In this document: in pieces, positions 34,015 to 45,224 of the stretch
Numbering within the stretch: the stretch's first letter is position 1
How the letters are laid out: each line of letters begins with the position of its first letter
Assembly (NCBI RefSeq): GCF_000699445.3
Contig: NC_067196.1
Coordinates: 91,917,364-91,981,363 of the forward strand
Direction: 5' to 3'
Source: Schistosoma haematobium
Taxonomy: Eukaryota; Platyhelminthes; Trematoda; Strigeidida; Schistosomatidae
Length of the DNA stretch: 64,000 nt
The notes under the pieces: generated by a model
Databases searched by the model: none
Seen by the model: the letters and a program-made list of their open reading frames with translations, nothing else
What the model was told of the DNA's origin: nothing
Made by a program: the position numbers and the translations under genes

Positions 34015-35190
34015 AACTAAATCATTTCACAGAAAATGTGCTTTTATGAAGGAAGAGTTGAGAAGATACTCTCTCAGTAAGAATGTTAAAAAAAAACTGT
34101 ATCCAAAGGAAAATATAGGATACTTTTTTTCTTAGTAAACTTATGCTGTGTTCCTGTGGTTTTTTTAACTTTTAGTGAGGTACATTATTAAGTTTTTCAT
34201 GAGTTTGTCAATAACTATGGTAACATATTCGGTGAAAAGTTTGTGTTCGTTAGGTGATAATTCATATAATACATGAGATCTTTGTGAAATGTTAAATTCT
34301 AATAACGGTACACGTGGACGAATCGAATCGATAACATTTTATGCATGACGTTTAAGAGATTTTTAGTTTGAATAAATCTGGTTTCTTCAAAGAATTTTCC
34401 AGTAGTATTTTAAGATATTTGTGCATGTTAACACAATCCTTAAGAAAGGTAACCTTCACATTCACTTCCTTAAGTTTGACAGAATAACACAGAAAATTCA
34501 AAGGACTCTTCGACAATGAAAGAACTTAATGAGTTTCTGAGTAATCCTGTCACATTTTTTTTCTCTCTCCTAAAGTAAAGAGTAAATTTTGATGGAATTT
34601 TGTTCTCTGAGCTAGATGATTTGATCATTCTACTGAACAACAACAACAACATCATCATCATCATCATCATTACAAGCTTCTATCTAAAGAGTGAACATAT
34701 GAATTACATCATTAAAGTACACAATATTCAGATAATTTTTATTTCTTAGACAATCAGTTTTTTTTTTTCCTCCTTCCATCTCCCCTCCTCCCTCTCTTTA
34801 AAAACAGATAAAATGATAAGATACACATTAGGCTTTTTTTTGTGTGTGTTTTTATGAATTGCCTGATTTACAACACCATGTACAATTCTAGTACATACAG
34901 ATGTTTATGTTACACATTACATTATTGTTACTATGTAATCATATAATGATATGTAATTGAACATTAAGAATGATGTAAAAATAGCTTTATTTGCTATTTA
35001 TATTACTGATTTGGTTATAGATGATAAATTTCAATGTCCTTTGTACTTCAATTAACTTATATATATGTATATACATAAATCAAAAGAAATCTATACATAG
35101 ATATAAATTAATCGGTAGAATAAAATTAGAAACATTATGATTATGTATTGGTAACCAAAAGACCAAGTGAACAATATTCATATATTAAAC
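34015..35190. other. Intron sequence with half Foldback-C arm and microsatellites
   Basis: 34594-34650 has GTTCTCTGAGCTAGATGATT and GATCATTCTACTGAACAA (one Foldback-C arm), then AAC and ATC triplet repeats to 34670. A pyrimidine tract follows at 34750-34800. No exon seen. Confidence 0.55.
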
Positions 35191-35192
35191 AA

Positions 35193-35370
35193 AGATGGAT
35201 AGTAGCAAGAAGTAGAATCCAGTTTGATGCTTATTTCGTCCTATTTAAGAACTTATCAATTTGATGTACTTGTATCTTAAAGTTGATATTCACTCTGAGA
35301 CTTGAACTGAATATCGTTCACTTCACAAACGTCATTGCGTTATTCACTTAGTTACTGTGTGATGATAACC
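35193..35370 (-). mobile_element. HH-A degraded head
   Basis: GATGGATAGTAGCAAGAAGT, ribozyme region ATTTCGTCCTATTTAAGAAC (helix II broken) and B-box CTTGAACTGAAT variant. Confidence 0.65.
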
Positions 35371-35552
35371 ACCTACTTGTGAAATGGGGTGAAGTTTTAA
35401 GTTCATTTGGTGTTAAAAAGATACAAGTAAATAACATCAAGTGAATTTATTCATAAACTACTTTATAAAAAATAAAATAGTATATTGTCTCAACAACAAA
35501 AAGATATATTATTTATAAAAATAGTGACAGATGATATTGACTAAATAAAATC

Positions 35553-36219
35553 TATTATAGGTGACAACTATCGATCGACGCCGAAGTGATCTTGAGAGTG
35601 TCCATCTAATAACTAGAAGTAAATGATGGTTATAAACCAGTGTGAGGAATTCGAATAGTGATTTACAGTTGATGGTTAAGATTAGTGATAAGTCTTGCTA
35701 ATTAAACGCTATATTCGATTCCTAAGCTATTCTCGTAATCCCCAAGCTAGAACTACACAGTGATCGGAACACAAGATGAAAGGTGCAAACTATGCGAGAG
35801 GCATTTTACTCCAAAGATTCGTTCTACTACAGAAACTATAGGGTTTTTATGGCATTTTAGACGTCCTTCGGTTTTCTTGAAAATTCTGAAATCCTACTAA
35901 ACATAGTACCAGTATAGTAATCAGCCAATCAGAAACTCTACATCTGATTTTTCACTTTCTTGATGTTTCTGGATAAACTTCTAGTGAACGCTGATTGAAT
36001 AAAATGCTTCTTGGTGTTTCCTTAGCCTTTCTTGTCTTTTGCGAGAAGTTTTCTGAATCAACCTAACAGTAAAGAATTAGATTTAGGGTTCTCATCACAA
36101 ACTGACATCAGTTATAATGCCAGAACTCTATTTAACGAAATTGATGAGCGAATTCCTCGCCAAAATCCGAGACCTGTTATCTTATATGTGATTGGTTTGT
36201 CCATAGATTATAGTCTCAG
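35553..36219 (+). mobile_element. MITE-E interrupted by about 385 bp
   Basis: Left half 35560-35690 stops in GATTAGTGATAAG; right half resumes at about 36078 with TTAGATTTAGGG and ends GATTATAGTCTCAGC. The insert has no match in this window and no clear ends. Confidence 0.6.
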
Positions 36220-37300
36220 CACTTCACTCGTTTATCCTTCGTTTTATTTCATTCATTTAAAATTTGTCTACTAGATTATCGTTCTATTTTCATTTTAACA
36301 ATATGAAGCATAAGTGTAATTCTATCATTAAAGAATGACAATCAGATCGCTGTTCACTCATATATGATTGCAACTTCAACCAATTTACGGGGAATCACAA
36401 AGATTATGCGACGTTACTCTATACGACTGCTTCATTCTAAACGTGCATGGGCTCCACAAGTCACGACTTTCTACTAGATATTCAAGAATTCATCTTAAAT
36501 CTTGCTTCTAATGAACAGAATAGTATAGTTTATCGGTATAGCTAAATGTACAGAGATTCTTAGATTTTGTGGTTTATAACACGAGATGACTGAATTAAAT
36601 AATCATTGAAAATCAGGAAGCATAGATATTTGTTAACATAAGACATCATGGTAATTCTCCTACAGTGAATCTGGATTATGGTTACATTTTTGTTAGGCCT
36701 TTAATTAACTTACTTAACAGATAATGTTATCCGGACATTAACAATTAGTGCATTTCTTTGCACTATTAAGATCACTATCATGTCTGTATAAACATGTACA
36801 CTTGGTCACATGTGACAGCCTACGTACATATCTTTCTTTAGCTTAACTGTCAATAGATTAAATATCACTCGATGATTCATTATCTTCCCCCATGTATATT
36901 ATTAGTTCTTGCTTTGCCTTGCTGTTCCCTTATACGATTCGACTATAAATTTACCTATGTATTCGCTCGTATACATACATTCGCCTCTCTACTTCAAATT
37001 CGATCGATGTGCTTATAGCTGTGTGATCTGTACTATCCACTAAAAAAACTGTAGTTGTCGATTCTCATTGACTTCTGATTTCAAACACCTTTGAGGTTTA
37101 TATAATAACGATTATCAAAGTGATTGAGTAACGAAATAAAGCCACTACAACTTAAGAACTCTTCTGGCTTCACCATTTCATTTTTTTGGAGGACAAACGC
37201 AAAGGTATGGGAAAAACCCCAGGATAAGTGTGTTCAACTAACATTCTATTTTAATTTCTAAAGATACTTGAAATTTTTCAAAACTATTCTATGCATCAGA
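36220..37300. other. Intron 2 sequence, partly repeat H-like
   Basis: 36650-37110 shows weak similarity to repeat H and its flank (GATTTCAAACACCTTTGAGG, inverse of 11150). Nothing else recognised. Confidence 0.4.
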
Positions 37301-37305
37301 AGCGG

Positions 37306-37725
37306 TTATGTGGAGGTGGTAGTAATTCCAATAGTTGAGATCATGAGTCAATTGAAGCTAGATCACCATGGGAAACCTGCAAGCACTCGACGGCCGTTTC
37401 GTCTTAGTGTGGGACTCCTCAGCAATGTGCATCCACAATCCCGGCTCGCGATATTCTAACCTAGGACATATTGGTCTCGCGTGCGAGCGCTTAAACACTA
37501 GACCACTGAGCATGTCTAACTCCAACCAATCCACAGAATTGAGCGACTCATCCACCATTGTCATCAGTGAGTTCCTAACCCACAACAGACCCGGTTGAAC
37601 TCCACTGGTCACTGCTTCTCAGTAGAACTTCAGGATATACATCTTGAAGCCAGTCATTAGTGAGCATATTTTGATTGGTATTAGAAGGGATTTTGTGGAG
37701 ATTGTAATAATTTCATAACCATCAT
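37306..37725 (-). mobile_element. HH-B partial tandem
   Basis: GTTATGTGGAGGTGGTAGTA at 37306 recurs as TTTTGTGGAGATTGTAATAA at 37690 (unit about 384 bp). Minus-strand ribozyme at 37383-37430 keeps CTGAGGA and GAAAC; helix I is GCAC/GTGC with inner mismatches. Body includes GTTGAACTCCACTGGTCACT. Confidence 0.75.
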
Positions 37726-37839
37726 ATGGTTCAATTATGATGAATTTTAGTCACCAAATACAGAATTAAGTAATGACCAGTTAATCCATTGTTCAAATTA
37801 TTTAAATCGTTTTTACTACTATTGTTAAATGAATTCTGA

Positions 37840-38170
37840 CTAGTATTAGTCAGCACGTGTGCATCTTGTGCTGACTGCCTTAATCTAACTGCATTATCAC
37901 AAATATTTAGAGAACAGATGGATTGCGAATAGCAGTGGAATGCATATCCATATTATGTAATATCTGAGATACCTCAAACACTTATAAATTTAATTAAATT
38001 AATACCCGTTACTCATCGGATCAAGAGATACGGCATTGACAACTGAAGCAAAAGGTATTGAGTTCAAGTTCTTGCATGAATATCAACCCTGAAATGCAGA
38101 TACCTTCAGCTGATGAATCTTATATAGGACGAGAACCTCAACCCAGATTTAATTACTAACTATAATCTAT
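37840..38170 (+). mobile_element. HH-A, strongly diverged
   Basis: A tail piece (GTGCTGACTGCCTTAAT) and a plus-strand head (GTATTGAGTTCAAGTTCTTG, then TTCAGCTGATGAATCTTATA, GGACGAGAACC). GAAA is changed to GAGAA. Confidence 0.55.
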
Positions 38171-38287
38171 CTATTCTATTAAACTGGCCAATTTAGAAGT
38201 AACTGGATTTTGAAGAAAAAATGTTTCGACCTATCAATCTGTTAATAAGTCAATTCTACGTTTTAATATTTAAAAGAAATGTGTTCA

Positions 38288-38748
38288 GTTATAACTTGAG
38301 GGCTTGTGCCCTGTGTCCTATTAATGTATAATATGATGATAACGCCAATTAGAGAACAGTGATTTATCGATCGGACCAACGACACATAAAACACGTACGA
38401 GCAGTCTAGAGTCCTATCGGTCCTTCTTTCCGTCTAGTCCAGCCAGTTAAGTCCAGAACACCAATCTCAGCCTCTGCAATATGAATTATGTATTTCAAAC
38501 ATACTCGGTTTATATACCAACCAAACAGATCACATCGTACCATAAAATAGAAAACAATATTTGTACAAGAATTAGTCAAATGTGGCTGAGAATATGGCAG
38601 GTAGTAATGAATAGTCTGGGCATAACTGAAGAATGGTAAATCGTATAATAATAGTTCATAGGTCAAAATAAAGCTCATGATAAAGAGAACACAAATATGA
38701 ATGGTTTAGTTATTTAGGAATTACATGATTAAAGTATACGTATAGTAG
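38288..38748 (-). mobile_element. LTR-2, end-truncated
   Basis: Starts AGTTATAACTTGAGGGC and shares most of its length with 58882-59392 (CTCAGCCTCTGCAATATGAA; GTTTATATACCAACCAAACA). The outer end is missing. Confidence 0.7.
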
Positions 38749-39095
38749 CAGTTTCATTGTCCCAAAACTCTCTCCATTTTTAATACAAATATTGAATTGA
38801 AAACATCTGTAGTTACTTCTTTAAAGTCAGTTGGATTACTTACTATTGTGTTTCTGTAAATTTAAACATACTTTTTAAAATCACGCAAAAGTTTCTTAAC
38901 CAAGAACTCTATCGATTATGTTGTATCTAAGGCTCCTTATTTTTTATTGATTAGCTACTCTTTTATTACTTTTTTTTGCTAGCACGTTATTATTTCAATA
39001 CTAGATTACGTAACATGAATAATAACAATAGACATAATAAATTAGTAACGAATTATAACGTGAATGTAGTAAGGTACATTGGCCATAGCTAGCGA

Positions 39096-39350
39096 TTGCT
39101 TTCAATTCGTAAACGGGAATACGTTCCAGTTTGGTTCTACAAAAGTGAGAGGATAGTAGTTAGGAGTTCTATACTTGAACACTTAATCAACTGTAATCAT
39201 TCTACGGACCCACGGTTTGATTTTAAGGTTGTATATATGATTCATTCAAATCTACCTAGATTCCTTGCTATCCAACTCCTAGAAAAAATAGCCGAGGCTC
39301 TTATCGTATATGAGCTCAAGCCAGAACTATGCGTACAAAAGCAGTAAGTC
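39096..39350 (+). pseudogene. Penelope-like element, C-terminal GIY-YIG endonuclease remnant
   Basis: Reads VRSSILEHLINCNHSTDPRF, then FKVVYMIHSNLPRFL and LLEKIAEALIVYELKPELCV followed by QKQ stop. The pattern S.I..HL...H..D....F.V ... L...EAL.I...KP.LC.QK is the usual end of the GIY-YIG endonuclease domain of Penelope-like retroelements. The GIY and YIG motifs and the reverse transcriptase are absent, so only about 80 codons of a 5-prime-truncated copy remain. Confidence 0.6.
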
Positions 39351-39517
39351 CTATCGTTATCGTTACTTTAACCTTAATTAATATCATTATTACTTCATTT
39401 ATCCCTTCACTTATGTCTCTTATTCTCATTGTCTTATTTATGAAAGCACATAATATTACATTAGTTATTCTTTCCACCTCTATGACCTGTAATTATTGTA
39501 ACAAAAACATTTTAATT

Positions 39518-39703
39518 TCAGTGGTTGAGATCATGAGTCAATTGAACCTAGACCACTATGGAAAACCTGAAAGCAATGAACGGTCGTTTCATCCTACTAT
39601 GAGACTCCTCAGCAGTGCGTATCCACGACCTCGCCTCACGAGATTCGAACATAGGACCTATTAGTCTTGTGTGAGAGCACTTAACCACTAGACCATTAGT
39701 CAT
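39518..39703 (-). mobile_element. HH-B fragment inside the inverted repeat
   Basis: GAGATCATGAGTCAATTGAA, arm, ribozyme region GTTTCATCCTACTATGAGAC with CTGCTGAGGAGT inverted, head ending at the A box CACTAGACCATTAGT. Helix III and GAAA are still readable (GATGAAAC). Confidence 0.7.
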
Positions 39704-39888
39704 CTTATTTCATTCACGTTATAATTCGTTACTAACTTATTAAGTCTATTGTTATTATGATTTGTATTACATAATCTAGTATTATAATCTTTCTATTAGA
39801 TCATCTTAGTTATTCCTTGTTTACATTTCTTCATAGAACTAATACCTTACTGATAATGATTTTGTTCACTATTATTTTCATTTCAAAG

Positions 39889-40074
39889 GTTCTACCTCTA
39901 ACAAAATCATTAAATGGACAAGAAGATCTTAAAGAATATTTAAAACTTTTATATTCTAATCAAATGAATTCAACTACAGTAAATTTAACATCAACTTCAT
40001 ATGTTAATATGAAGAATTCTAATACAATGGAACTGCTAACTAATCTTTTACTTTGTACAAATATATCGCAAAAA
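39889..40074 (+). CDS. Exon 3 of the unnamed protein
   Basis: Acceptor ATTTCAAAG ends at 39888 and donor GTAAGT starts at 40075. The exon is 62 codons in phase 0. It starts VLPLTKSLNGQEDLKEYLKL, which could extend the helical region of exon 2, and ends NLLLCTNISQK after an Asn/Thr/Ser-rich middle. The open frame continues upstream of the acceptor for 24 codons, but that stretch is AT-rich intron sequence and not needed for the joined frame. No known domain is recognised. The upstream intron is about 9.2 kb and holds a long inverted repeat with a Penelope-like fragment; a truncated MITE-E begins about 40 nt after the donor. Confidence 0.75.
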
Positions 40075-40111
40075 GTAAGTGAATGATTAATTTTTTTTAA
40101 ATTTTTGATGA

Positions 40112-40262
40112 GACTATCATTTTATGAATGAACCAATCAGGTATAAGATAATTGGCCTTGGGTTTTGGCGCGAAATTCACTTATCAATTTGGTTAACTAG
40201 CGTTTTTAGCATTATAACTGATGCCAGTTCATGGTGGACACTCTAAATTTAATTCCTTGTCC
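40112..40262 (-). mobile_element. MITE-E half copy
   Basis: GATGAGACTATCATTTTATG start and AACTGATGCCAGTTCATG, then truncated. Lies about 40 nt after exon 3. Confidence 0.65.
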
Positions 40263-40336
40263 TTTTCTTAGTTTTAATATTGACAGTATAAAGTAACAGT
40301 AGTATTATTTCTCTTTATTGTAATTTATGCTTCATT

Positions 40337-40624
40337 GGTGAGAATATAATTTATAGACGACCATCGAGCGACGCTAGAGTAACCGTGAGAGTGTCCACCT
40401 AATAACTAGGATCAAATAAGTGTTATAAACCAGTGTAAGGAAATAGGATTATGATCTACAGTTGATGGTTAAGGTTAGGAATTAGATTTAGAATTTTCAT
40501 TATGAACTGACATCAGCTATGAGGCCAAGAATCTATTTATCCAAATGGTTGAGTGAATTTATCGCCAAAATCCGAGACCTGCTATCTTATATCTAATTGG
40601 TTCGTCTATAAACTATAATCTCAT
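40337..40624 (+). mobile_element. MITE-E, full length
   Basis: About 288 bp. GTGAGAATATAATTTATAGA starts and TCTATAAACTATAATCTCAT ends: inverted termini of about 22 bp with few mismatches. Internal sequence is non-coding. Confidence 0.8.
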
Positions 40625-40735
40625 CGATCCATTCCACGACATTTTTCCTTTATTCTTAATCATACATAGATGTCTCTTATCTTATATGACATACTTATTA
40701 GTAATTAGTATTGTCATTATTGTTATCAATGGTAT

Positions 40736-40997
40736 TGGGGTGTGTACAACTGATGTAGTGTGTATCATCAATCGAAAATGAAATGTCTGGGAGTAGAAGG
40801 TTAAGAAGATCAAAGAAAAAAGAACGAAAACAAAGAATGATTGGTGTAGAATTCAAAGAACACTGAACTCTGAGATGATTGATTGGCATTTTGCAAATGT
40901 AGTATTTACTGTATGGTTCTCAGATTATACTAAAACGTTCTGTTATATTGTGTTCACATACATTCGATTGTCTCCCACTTGAGTTCTCATTCACTAC
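40736..40997 (-). mobile_element. Solo LTR-1 with 5-bp target duplication
   Basis: Inverted LTR-1 (TGGGGTGTGTAC...TTCACTAC), 262 bp, flanked by GGTAT on both sides (40731-40735, 40998-41002). Lies in intron 3. Confidence 0.75.
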
Positions 40998-41079
40998 GGT
41001 ATTATTATCACAACGACTACCGAACAATATTTATTGTCATTATTTTAACCGTAGTAATAATCTATTTCATTAGTATATA

Positions 41080-41310
41080 TATAGCACTGGACGGCCATTT
41101 CTTCCTATCGGATGCCGGCTCAGTGGTCTAGTGGTTAAGCGCTCGCGCGCGAGACTCATAGTTGCTGGGTTTGAACCTCACGAGGTGGGGTCGTGGATGT
41201 GCACTGCTGAGGAGTTCCACACTAAGACAAAACGTCCGTCGAGTGTTTCCAGGTTTTCTATGGTGATTTAGCTTCAATTGACTCATGATCTCAAATATTG
41301 AAATATACAA
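41080..41310 (+). mobile_element. HH-B head and damaged ribozyme
   Basis: Clean tRNA-like head (GTGGTCTAGTGGTTAAGCGC; GGGTTTGAACCTC), then GCACTGCTGAGGAGTTCC...AAGACAAAACG. GGAC-GAAAC is changed to AGACAAAAC, so the core is broken. Right arm present. Confidence 0.8.
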
Positions 41311-41383
41311 AAGCGTTTTAGATTTACCTCGATGAAAATAAAATTGAATAATTAATGATGAAAAATATCTAAAAGTATTTTGA

Positions 41384-41480
41384 TGGAGTTTCGTTCTCTA
41401 AACAGAATGTTCATCGTCTTACTTACTTAGATACTGACTTCTGTTACTCTCCATGGAGGAGCATAAACCGCCTAAATGAT
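41384..41480 (-). mobile_element. Foldback-C scrap and RTE tail before exon 4
   Basis: TTTCGTTCTCTAAACAG is a Foldback-C edge, followed by TTACTTACTTAGATACTGAC...GGAGCATAAACCGCC, the RTE tail. Both are small fragments. Confidence 0.5.
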
Positions 41481-41556
41481 CGTTTCTTTATTGATTTACC
41501 AATTTTTATCCTATCATCTGTTTTTATCTCTTATTTGAATATATTTTCTTTATTAG

Positions 41557-42093
41557 GATATCCTACTAAATTATCATCAATTACATAAAAGAGTAGCTCA
41601 ATTGGAACGAATTAATTCTTTATTATGTTCAATTATATGTGACGGTGGATTCATTTCAATCTTAGATAAGAAACTATTAAACTATAATAATACTAATCAT
41701 GAAACAAATTCAACATTCCATTCCCGTTTAAAGAATTTATCAAGGATGAATTATCATTCAGTAGAAAACTTATCTTTATATAATACTACTAATGAAACTA
41801 CTGATAAACACAATACAATTTCATACAACAATATTAATACTACCACTAGTACTAGTGCTAGTACTGCTACTACTACTACTACTACTACTGCTACTGCTAC
41901 TATTACCACTACTACTGCTATTAATACTAGTACTACTACTAATAATAATAATAGTGACATTAAAACTAATGATTTTATACAGAATACTAGGGATAATTAT
42001 CAGTTATCTTCATCGAATAAATGTACAGTTCAACACCGACCGACTACCAACCGACCAACAGTTCAACAACCGTTTGATTCTACAAATATGAAT
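41557..42093 (+). CDS. Exon 4, heptad helix then Thr/Ser/Ala and Asn repeat tract
   Basis: Acceptor TTTATTAG ends at 41556 and donor GTAAGT starts at 42094. The exon is 179 codons in phase 0. It opens DILLNYHQ, then LHKRVAQLERINSLL, a leucine-zipper-like helix, so the coiled coil of exon 2 seems to resume here. After about residue 60 it becomes Ser/Asn/Thr-rich. Nucleotides 41836-41955 are an imperfect ACT/GCT/AAT trinucleotide repeat coding a Thr/Ser/Ala run and then Asn. The antisense Val/Leu-rich frame over this tract is a shadow. An RTE tail fragment lies 77-142 nt upstream of the acceptor. The product function is unknown. Confidence 0.8.
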
Positions 42094-42225
42094 GTAAGTC
42101 AATTGTATAGTATTCAGTGTATCATTAAATGGATTAGTTTATTAATTTTTTCAATGACAATGAGATTTTAATTATTGTAAGTTTTCAATGGAATGTTACT
42201 GAATTAAATGAAAGATTCAATAGAT

Positions 42226-42917
42226 GCCCAACTTCGAGATTAACAGTTTGGATTCTTTAAAGGATCGGTTGTGCACAGATCAAATCGTCACACTATGGAT
42301 TGTTGTTAAACTTGTCATTATACATCAACTTCTTTGATTATGAGGAAGTAATTGACAGTTTGGATAGGAGAACATTATGGAAACTTTTTCCACACTATGT
42401 AGTGAGTAGCTGAGAATATCGTCAATATCATATGAAATCTATACGAGGGACTACAATGCAAAGTCGTGCACGGAGAACAGCTGACAGATGCATTCCAAGT
42501 AATGATCAGAATCAGACAAAGCTGTTTATTCTCTCCCGTTCTCTTTCTTCTGTTCGTTGAATGGATTATAATTCACAGCTCCGAATCAACTAGACGATTT
42601 AGACTTAGTAGATTATCTGGCTCTTTTCTCCCATACACACGAATAAATGCAGATGAAGACACTTAGTATAGCATCAGCCTCTGCATCAGTAGGCTTCAAC
42701 GTACAGAAGGGAAAAAGCAATATCCTGGAATACAACACGGAGAACACCAACGCAATCATACTAGATGGAGAAGCTCTGGAAGATGTGGAATCTTTCACAT
42801 ACCTGAGAAGCATCATCAATGAACGTGGAGGATGTGATGCAGATGTGAAGGCGAGGATTAGTAAAGCAAAGACCGCATTCCTACAGTTGAACAACATATG
42901 GAACTCAAAATCTTGAA
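42226..42917 (+). pseudogene. RTE-like LINE reverse transcriptase core, catalytic box deleted
   Basis: Broken frame with the motif A region (FFDYEEVIDSLDRRTLWKLF), motif B (IRQSCLFSPVLFLLFVEW) and, after the catalytic box, SASASVGFNVQKGKSNILEY, ALEDVESFTYLRSIINE and ARISKAKTAFLQLNNIWNSK. Where FADD is expected the frame reads LDLVDYLALFSH, so the catalytic aspartates are gone. Lies in intron 4. Confidence 0.85.
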
Positions 42918-43479
42918 ATCATTATCTTTTATTTCAAAAGTCAACGCGTTATCTACTAACCTACTGGGTTCAGATGAATAAAAACTTGTTGATCGGGTTT
43001 TGCGTCTATATAATTTCTTGTAAATATCCAAACTAATGAGTTATGATTATTATGACTAGTCTTTTTCGTTATACGTATATTCTTTGAGGAATTCCTTGAT
43101 AAAGCTATATCATCATATCTTTCGAAAACCGTGAACCTAACTTTTGTGACCATTGGTATTCGTTATAAAGTCATATAATTATAAATGAGCCACAGTTTTT
43201 GTTCACATTATCTGCTTTGCTTGTTTACATGTTGCCGAATTCAAAACACTACATCAAAGTTATTCTGCCATGTGGTTTCATGTAAATCTAAATAGATATT
43301 TTAGGCAAAACTGTTTCTCTTATTCAACTGATCAGAAAGAATGTAAACGAAAGTTTAAGTTAGATTACTATATATAGTATTTCACGATTTACAAACTATG
43401 AACATTTAACTTCATAACAGACAGACTTTATTAATTTCATATCTTTTTTTTCGAATATCTAGTTACCTTTTAACCCCCA

Positions 43480-43880
43480 GATTCCCTGGTACGGCCGAGA
43501 GTAGGCAGAGTCAATTCTCCCTTTCGAAATGCTCCCACATGGTCACGTGCATATAACCACTGCCAGGGGATTCCTACTCAGTTTCTTTACAAAAATGAGA
43601 GGATGAAAAGCGAATGTCGGGCGCTTTAACTGGGTCGGTGGAAATTGAGGAAAACCCTAACTCCAAACTAATGGTGCACATGGGTTCCAATATCCTAAGG
43701 GAATAAATAACATCGGATTGCATCTCCTTACGTTACTCCATTGCTTTGCAGATTCAACCTTTAGGTCAAAGGTTCCGAGTGTAGCCCCCTGAAAAAAAAC
43801 CCCACCTGTTTCAGTTTGAGCACCCCAATAGTATCCCAATCCTCACACAAATCAAATAATTCATATGACGCATATCTATT
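43480..43880 (+). repeat. Repeat F in intron 4
   Basis: GAGTCAATTCTCCCTTTCGA, CAAATGTC-type GCGAATGTCGGGCGCTTTAA and CACACAAATCAAATAATTCA match 22553-23055. It ends about 60 nt before exon 5, so exon 5's open frame extends back into it only by chance. Confidence 0.65.
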
Positions 43881-43938
43881 TCCTTATTATCTTCATTCTC
43901 ATATCCATCTCTTATTGTATATCTTTTTTTTTGTACAG

Positions 43939-44678
43939 ATTTCACAATTCTATAAAGAACAACAATTGAATTCAATAAAATTCACCTGGATACAATCAAA
44001 ATCTTTACCTAATTTAAAAATCAATTCAAAAAGAACAAAAAAAACTTCATTATGGAAAAATTCTTTCAATCATTCATTATCTTTACTTCCTATCACAAAT
44101 TATTCCATTCAATATTTTAATAAACAAACAAATTTTATCAATAATTTAAAAATATCACCTAGTTACCATGTAGTAACACAAATGATCGATCATAAAAATG
44201 ATCTGACTTCTAATCAAATTAAACCTCATATAAATAAATTCAATCAATTATTATTATTATCTAAAGGATCGATACAATTACATGATCAATATTATAATCA
44301 TAAATCACATCATTCTATGAGATTAGAAACAAAAAGTTTACCATTATTATCATCAATTGATTATTGGAAAAATACATTGAAAACTTCTTTATCCAATCAT
44401 ATTCATTTTATACATTCATATTCATTATGTAATTTACATAGGAATAATAATATTCCATTGAATACTATCATGGAAGTCAATTATTATCCATCAAATGATC
44501 ATAAATTATTAATCAATCATATTAGTTCAAATCATAATAATCATAAAGAGGATCATCATTTAAAGGTTAATCATTGTATTGAAAAGAAAATAAGTAATTG
44601 TATTCAACAACCTAAAGTTTATGTAACATCTAATCAAAGTATTGAATATTTATCAAATTCAAAACAAATTTTATGCAG
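43939..44678 (+). CDS. Exon 5, large low-complexity exon
   Basis: Acceptor TTTTTTGTACAG ends at 43938 and donor GTTAGT starts at 44679. It has 246 codons in phase 0 plus two bases (AG) of a split Arg codon completed by exon 6. It starts ISQFYKEQQLNSIKFTW. The composition is rich in Asn, His, Ser, Lys and Ile with no recognisable fold, transmembrane span or motif, and is probably disordered. The absence of stops over 740 nt of such AT-rich sequence supports coding. Repeat family F ends about 60 nt before the acceptor, and a degraded HH-B copy follows about 25 nt after the donor. Confidence 0.8.
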
Positions 44679-44704
44679 GTTAGTTTTAGATCTATATGAT
44701 TAAG

Positions 44705-45020
44705 ATCATTGAAAACTTGAAAGTACTGAATGGTTGTTTTGTTCTGTTTTTGGAACTACTACTCGACAGTGCGCACTAGGATCCCGCTCAGGACTTGTTA
44801 CCGTTTAACCTCTACACTATTGAGTCGGAATCTAATAGTGTTAATGTCTAATTTGAACTAATCCATGAAATTGTGCGACCATCTTCCATTGTACTGAAGT
44901 AGATACCTGTTTCTAAGTGATATAGATTAGTTCCTTTAGTTACGGCTACTCACGAGAACTCAGAGCAATTAGTGAGTATATGACAATTATCAGTATAGGG
45001 TTGTGAAGATCATTAAAAAG
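44705..45020 (-). mobile_element. HH-B, diverged, after exon 5
   Basis: Arm ATCATTGAAAACTTGAAAGT, ribozyme region without readable core, body CCATGAAATTGTGCGACCAT, left end CAGTATAGGGTTGTGAAGAT. Confidence 0.65.
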
Positions 45021-45224
45021 ATTATTTATTTGTTAGATTTTGTACATTCGTTGGTTAACTAGACTAATCATATATAGAATTACTTAAACTTACTGTAGAT
45101 TGATGAATCGCCAACTAGATTAACTGAGTGGTGTTGATATTGACAGGAATATCAATCTGTGGTGGTCGGTATTCAATGTAATCCTTAAGCTTCGCACAAA
45201 GTTAGTCTTGACAACCGTTATTGG

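Larger units (their letters stand above)
38988..39790. mobile_element. Long inverted repeat unit carrying a Penelope-like fragment
   Basis: Arms of about 85 bp at 38988-39073 and 39704-39790 are inverted copies with a 25-bp exact core (39042-39066). Between them lie a GIY-YIG-like coding remnant (39096-39350) and a minus-strand HH-B copy (39518-39703). Inverted terminal repeats are known for Penelope-like elements, and some of those encode hammerheads. The link here is inferred. Confidence 0.6.

Noticed and set aside
41754..41960. Val/Leu-rich minus-strand ORF resembling a membrane protein
   Set aside because: It is the antisense reading of the ACT triplet repeat in exon 4.
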